A stretch of 64,000 bases of DNA. It comes from Sunxiuqinia sp963677175 (lineage in GTDB: Bacteria; Bacteroidota; Bacteroidia; Bacteroidales; Prolixibacteraceae). The notes beneath the pieces were generated by a model. That model was not told the origin of the DNA. It made no database searches and worked only from the letters and a program-made list of their open reading frames with translations. The position numbers and the translations under genes are program-made. The stretch covers positions 744,001 through 808,000 of the forward strand of contig CAXXES010000007.1 of NCBI GenBank assembly GCA_963677175.2, written 5' to 3'. Below, in pieces: positions 61,354 through 64,000 of the stretch (positions within the stretch are counted from its first letter, which is position 1; each line of letters opens with the position of its first letter).

Positions 61354-62858
61354 TCTGATGACTTTATAGATTCATTTTTACTTGAAAAAAACTTCATACT
61401 CATGAACCCGACAAGGAAAATAACGAGCGTCCCGATCACGATGGTCAGGTTGCTGTGCAAGTTGCTTTTAAAGGCAAGCAGTTTTCCTTCGGTAAAATAA
61501 AGCGGCGACAGGCTCATCCAGATGATCACCAACGCGCCAATGACGACACCGATAGCCGCATCGATGTTACGGACTTTCTTTGACAGGTAAGCCAGCAGGA
61601 ACAGGCCCAACATGCCGCCGCTAAAGATCGAAGCCAGCGACCACCAGGCGTCCAGCACACTTTCAACACCTACCAGCGACAGGGAAATCAAAATTCCCAG
61701 TGCCCCAAAGATCAGTGAAGCGATGTACAACACTTTCATCGATGATTTTTCGGAAGCCTGTTTATTAAAATACCGTTGGTAATAATCCGAAAGCACAATG
61801 GTCGCGGTGCTGTTGATGCTGGTGGAAACGGTGCTCATGCCGGCAGCAAAGATGGAGGCGATCAGCAGGCCGGTAACGCCTTTGGGCAACCCGTTAACGA
61901 TGAAATGCGGAAAAACCTTGTCGCCGGCCCCCGGATCTCTCAGCGCTTCGGGCAAGAGTTCGGGTTGCGCGGTATAATAGGAAAATAAAGCGGTTCCGAT
62001 ATAGAAAAAAATCAGTGAAACCGGGAGGTACAGCAGCGCGCCGAACAGCGCCGACGACTGCGCCTTTTTCTCCGAGCTGGTGGTCATGTAGCGTTGGACA
62101 AAGTTCTGATCGATGCCGTAGTTCTGCAGGTTGATAAAAAGGCCATAGATCAATACCACCCAAAAGGTGGAATCGACCAGGCTGGAACCAAAGCTTCCCA
62201 GGCTGAATTTGTTGTTGGCCGAAGCGATCTCAAATACCTGCGCTGGCCCTTCAGGCATCGAAAAGGTGAGCACGGCGGCACAAACCAGCGCCCCAATGAT
62301 GAGGACAATTCCCTGGATGGCATCGGTCCAGACCACCGCCTGGATTCCGCCCATCATCGAATAGATGGTCACTGCAATGCCCGTTATGATGATGATGGTC
62401 CGGATATTCCAGCCAAACAAGGCGTTCAGCGGAAGTGCCAGCAAGAGCAAGATGGCACCGGTGCGCATCAGTTGGGTGAGCACGTAACAGACCGAAGCAT
62501 ACACCCGCGCCCAAGTCCCGAAACGGATTTCCAGGAAGTTGTAGGCGGAAATGCTTCCGATCCGGCGATAGAGCGGCACAAAAAATTTGGCCGCGAGGAT
62601 AGCCGCGACAGGAATGGCAAAGCTGAAAACAAGCGCGTTCCAGTTCGATAGGTACGCCTTTCCCGGTAAAACCAAAAAACTGATGCTGCTGACAAAGGTG
62701 GCAAAGATGAACATGCCCACGACCCATGCCGGCAGTTTCCCGCCTCCCGACATGAACTGATCTGAGGTTTTGTTACGGAGGAAAAAACTGGCGCCAAAAA
62801 TGACGTTTCCAAGGGTGATGATGACAAATACAATCAGATCGATAACCGGCAGCTTCAT
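61350..62858 (-). CDS. Sodium:solute symporter, likely sialic acid transporter
   Basis: 502 residues, about 13 membrane segments. SSS family: FIFATFVSSISFLVLPG (first broken helix), YNFLEIRFGTWARVY, GGIQAVVWTDAIQGIVLIIG and the sodium-site helix GLLIASIFAAGMSTVSTSINS. The position between a NanA-like lyase and a sialidase fragment supports uptake of N-acetylneuraminate; the family alone would also allow other sugars. One base separates it from the lyase gene. Confidence 0.9.
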   Translation of the reverse strand: MKLPVIDLIVFVIITLGNVIFGASFFLRNKTSDQFMSGGGKLPAWVVGMFIFATFVSSISFLVLPGKAYLSNWNALVFSFAIPVAAILAAKFFVPLYRRIGSISAYNFLEIRFGTWARVYASVCYVLTQLMRTGAILLLLALPLNALFGWNIRTIIIITGIAVTIYSMMGGIQAVVWTDAIQGIVLIIGALVCAAVLTFSMPEGPAQVFEIASANNKFSLGSFGSSLVDSTFWVVLIYGLFINLQNYGIDQNFVQRYMTTSSEKKAQSSALFGALLYLPVSLIFFYIGTALFSYYTAQPELLPEALRDPGAGDKVFPHFIVNGLPKGVTGLLIASIFAAGMSTVSTSINSTATIVLSDYYQRYFNKQASEKSSMKVLYIASLIFGALGILISLSLVGVESVLDAWWSLASIFSGGMLGLFLLAYLSKKVRNIDAAIGVVIGALVIIWMSLSPLYFTEGKLLAFKSNLHSNLTIVIGTLVIFLVGFMSMKFFSSKNESIKSSE

Positions 62859-62859
62859 G

Positions 62860-63795
62860 TTAGGTCGTTATTTTCAATTTACTGTTTTGAGTTTCCAAAA
62901 AGTCCAGTCCATAGATGTTTTGCGCCATCTGCTTTTGGGTTTCTTCGTCGAACTGCTGAAATGGCATGGCGACAAAACCACTGCAAATCCCCAAAGCAGA
63001 CAGCGCGCTTTTAATGCTTTTAATATATTTTGAACTGTCCGGTCCAAGATCATATATTTTATCTTCGATTAGGATGACTTTTTCCCTAAGTTCAGCGATC
63101 TTCTTCAAATCTTTGTTTTTGGATGCCTCATACAAATCTACAAACAATTTGGGGAACAGGTTGGCCCCGCCGGCAACAGCGCCATGTCCGCCATTCATCA
63201 TCGTTTCAGGAATAAAAAGTTCGGTTCCGACGATCACCGAAAATTCGGGTGTGTCCCTAAACTCATCAATGAGCGCGTAAAAATAGGCGAGGTCGCCCGA
63301 ACTGTCTTTAACCCCGATGGCGCCCAGTTGCTGCGCTTTTCGCACGGTGCCCACCGACAGGTGCATCTTCGTGCACGATGGCATATTGTACAACATAAAT
63401 GGCAGGGGCAGCTTCGGAACCAGATATTCCAGGTAGTTCACCATTTCATCCTGCGACATGGGAACATAGTAGGGGGTCGAAATCACAACAGCATCGGCTC
63501 CTTCTGCTTTGGCTGTTTCGGCAATCTCCAGTGAGCCCTGAATGGAGGTATCGGTTATTCCGACAAAAACCGGGATTCTTCTATTGATTAAAGCACATGC
63601 TTTTTTGATGAATTCTTTTCGGATTTCATAGCTTAAATTGGGCGCTTCACCTGTTGTCCCCAGCAAAAAAACACCATGAACCCCTCCTTGGACGATGTAT
63701 TCAATCAGGTTGCGTAGACCTTGTTCATCCAATTCCGTATTGCTAAGGAGTGGGGTTACAAGCGGGGGTATTATTCCCATTAACGGTAGTTCCAT
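62860..63795 (-). CDS. nanA: N-acetylneuraminate lyase-like DHDPS-family aldolase
   Basis: 311 residues from ATG 63795 (MELPLMGIIPPLVTPL); the longer open frame to 63942 lacks conserved residues. DHDPS/NAL barrel: GTTGEAPNLSYEIRKEF, PFMLYNMPSCT with the catalytic Tyr, and Schiff-base Lys in IGVKDSSGD. The GTTGE (rather than GSTGE) loop and the neighbours favour sialic acid cleavage to ManNAc and pyruvate, but dihydrodipicolinate synthase-like activity is not excluded by sequence alone. Confidence 0.83.
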   Translation of the reverse strand: MELPLMGIIPPLVTPLLSNTELDEQGLRNLIEYIVQGGVHGVFLLGTTGEAPNLSYEIRKEFIKKACALINRRIPVFVGITDTSIQGSLEIAETAKAEGADAVVISTPYYVPMSQDEMVNYLEYLVPKLPLPFMLYNMPSCTKMHLSVGTVRKAQQLGAIGVKDSSGDLAYFYALIDEFRDTPEFSVIVGTELFIPETMMNGGHGAVAGGANLFPKLFVDLYEASKNKDLKKIAELREKVILIEDKIYDLGPDSSKYIKSIKSALSALGICSGFVAMPFQQFDEETQKQMAQNIYGLDFLETQNSKLKITT

Positions 63796-63962
63796 ACTAA
63801 ATGAATGTAAAATGTTTTTTAAAATGACTGATATATGCCTACAAAGGAATGGGAATCCTACTCCACTTGCTTTATGTATCTTGTTCTCTTTGCATTGAAT
63901 TTTGACTGAAAAATCAATATAATTCCTATATATTTGCTTCAAACGGTTAAAAAAGCTTATTT

Positions 63963-64000
63963 ATGGAATTCATTTACGAAAAGATTTTTGTCCCGAACAA
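63963..64000 (+). CDS. Start of a divergent gene, cut by the window edge
   Basis: ATG 63963 followed by 12 open codons, MEFIYEKIFVPN. Divergent from the sialic-acid genes, a usual place for their regulator; too short to identify. Confidence 0.4.
   Translation, partial: MEFIYEKIFVPN

Noticed and set aside
62094..62651. 185-codon plus frame
   Set aside because: Antisense to the conserved symporter gene; composition artefact.

Overview
The window reads as a Bacteroidota chromosome, probably of the Marinilabiliales/Prolixibacteraceae kind (lineage is inference). The evidence is a SusC/SusD pair, long glycoside hydrolase and esterase operons, a type IX secretion sorting domain, DUF4293, TrhO and DUF4159 genes, few Shine-Dalgarno sites, and TAnnTTTG promoter boxes.

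Layout. 1-15782 (minus strand) is one apparent operon of nine secreted genes for acetylated or feruloylated (arabino)xylan: GH127 (cut by the left edge), GH43-CBM6, a two-esterase fusion, a type-B carboxylesterase, a CE1 esterase, GH3 with PA14, a thioredoxin-fold lipid/periplasmic protein, GH97, and a second CE1. A perfect 16-bp direct repeat with 21-bp period lies upstream. 16.1-23.8 kb is a pile of repeats and mobile DNA: a 21-bp minisatellite, a tyrosine recombinase followed by a perfect palindrome, a methyltransferase gene, and an old antisense group II intron remnant whose domain VI region is split by an IS4-family element and whose domain V is split by a second, complete group II intron on the opposite strand. 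23971-28693 (plus strand) is a SusC/SusD pair that may be the transporter of the same utilization locus.

28.7-32.6 kb holds ordinary genes (RhlE helicase, DUF302, GlxA-type regulator, hemolysin III). 33.3-47.4 kb is a polymorphic-toxin locus: an S74-chaperone protein, a T9SS-sorted protein, a 2000-residue RHS protein with a C-terminal nuclease-like toxin, its immunity gene, and then an array of promoterless orphan RHS C-terminal/immunity cassettes. The cassettes are joined by recurrent hairpin sequences and REP-like elements, including two in-frame copies with compensatory stem changes, and end in a RAYT-transposase fragment. 47.5-50.5 kb is a two-component system with two PepSY-like proteins; a shared motif sits at an identical distance from the promoter box upstream of the regulator and of the first PepSY gene.

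50.8-60.5 kb is mostly housekeeping: TruC, MsrB, Dus, TrhO, a hybrid PAS histidine kinase, a trans-sulfuration enzyme, DUF4159, pterin dehydratase, VTT membrane protein and DUF4293. 60.6-63.8 kb holds a small secreted peptide ORF and a sialic-acid cluster (truncated sialidase, sodium symporter, NanA-like lyase), with a divergent gene starting at the right edge.
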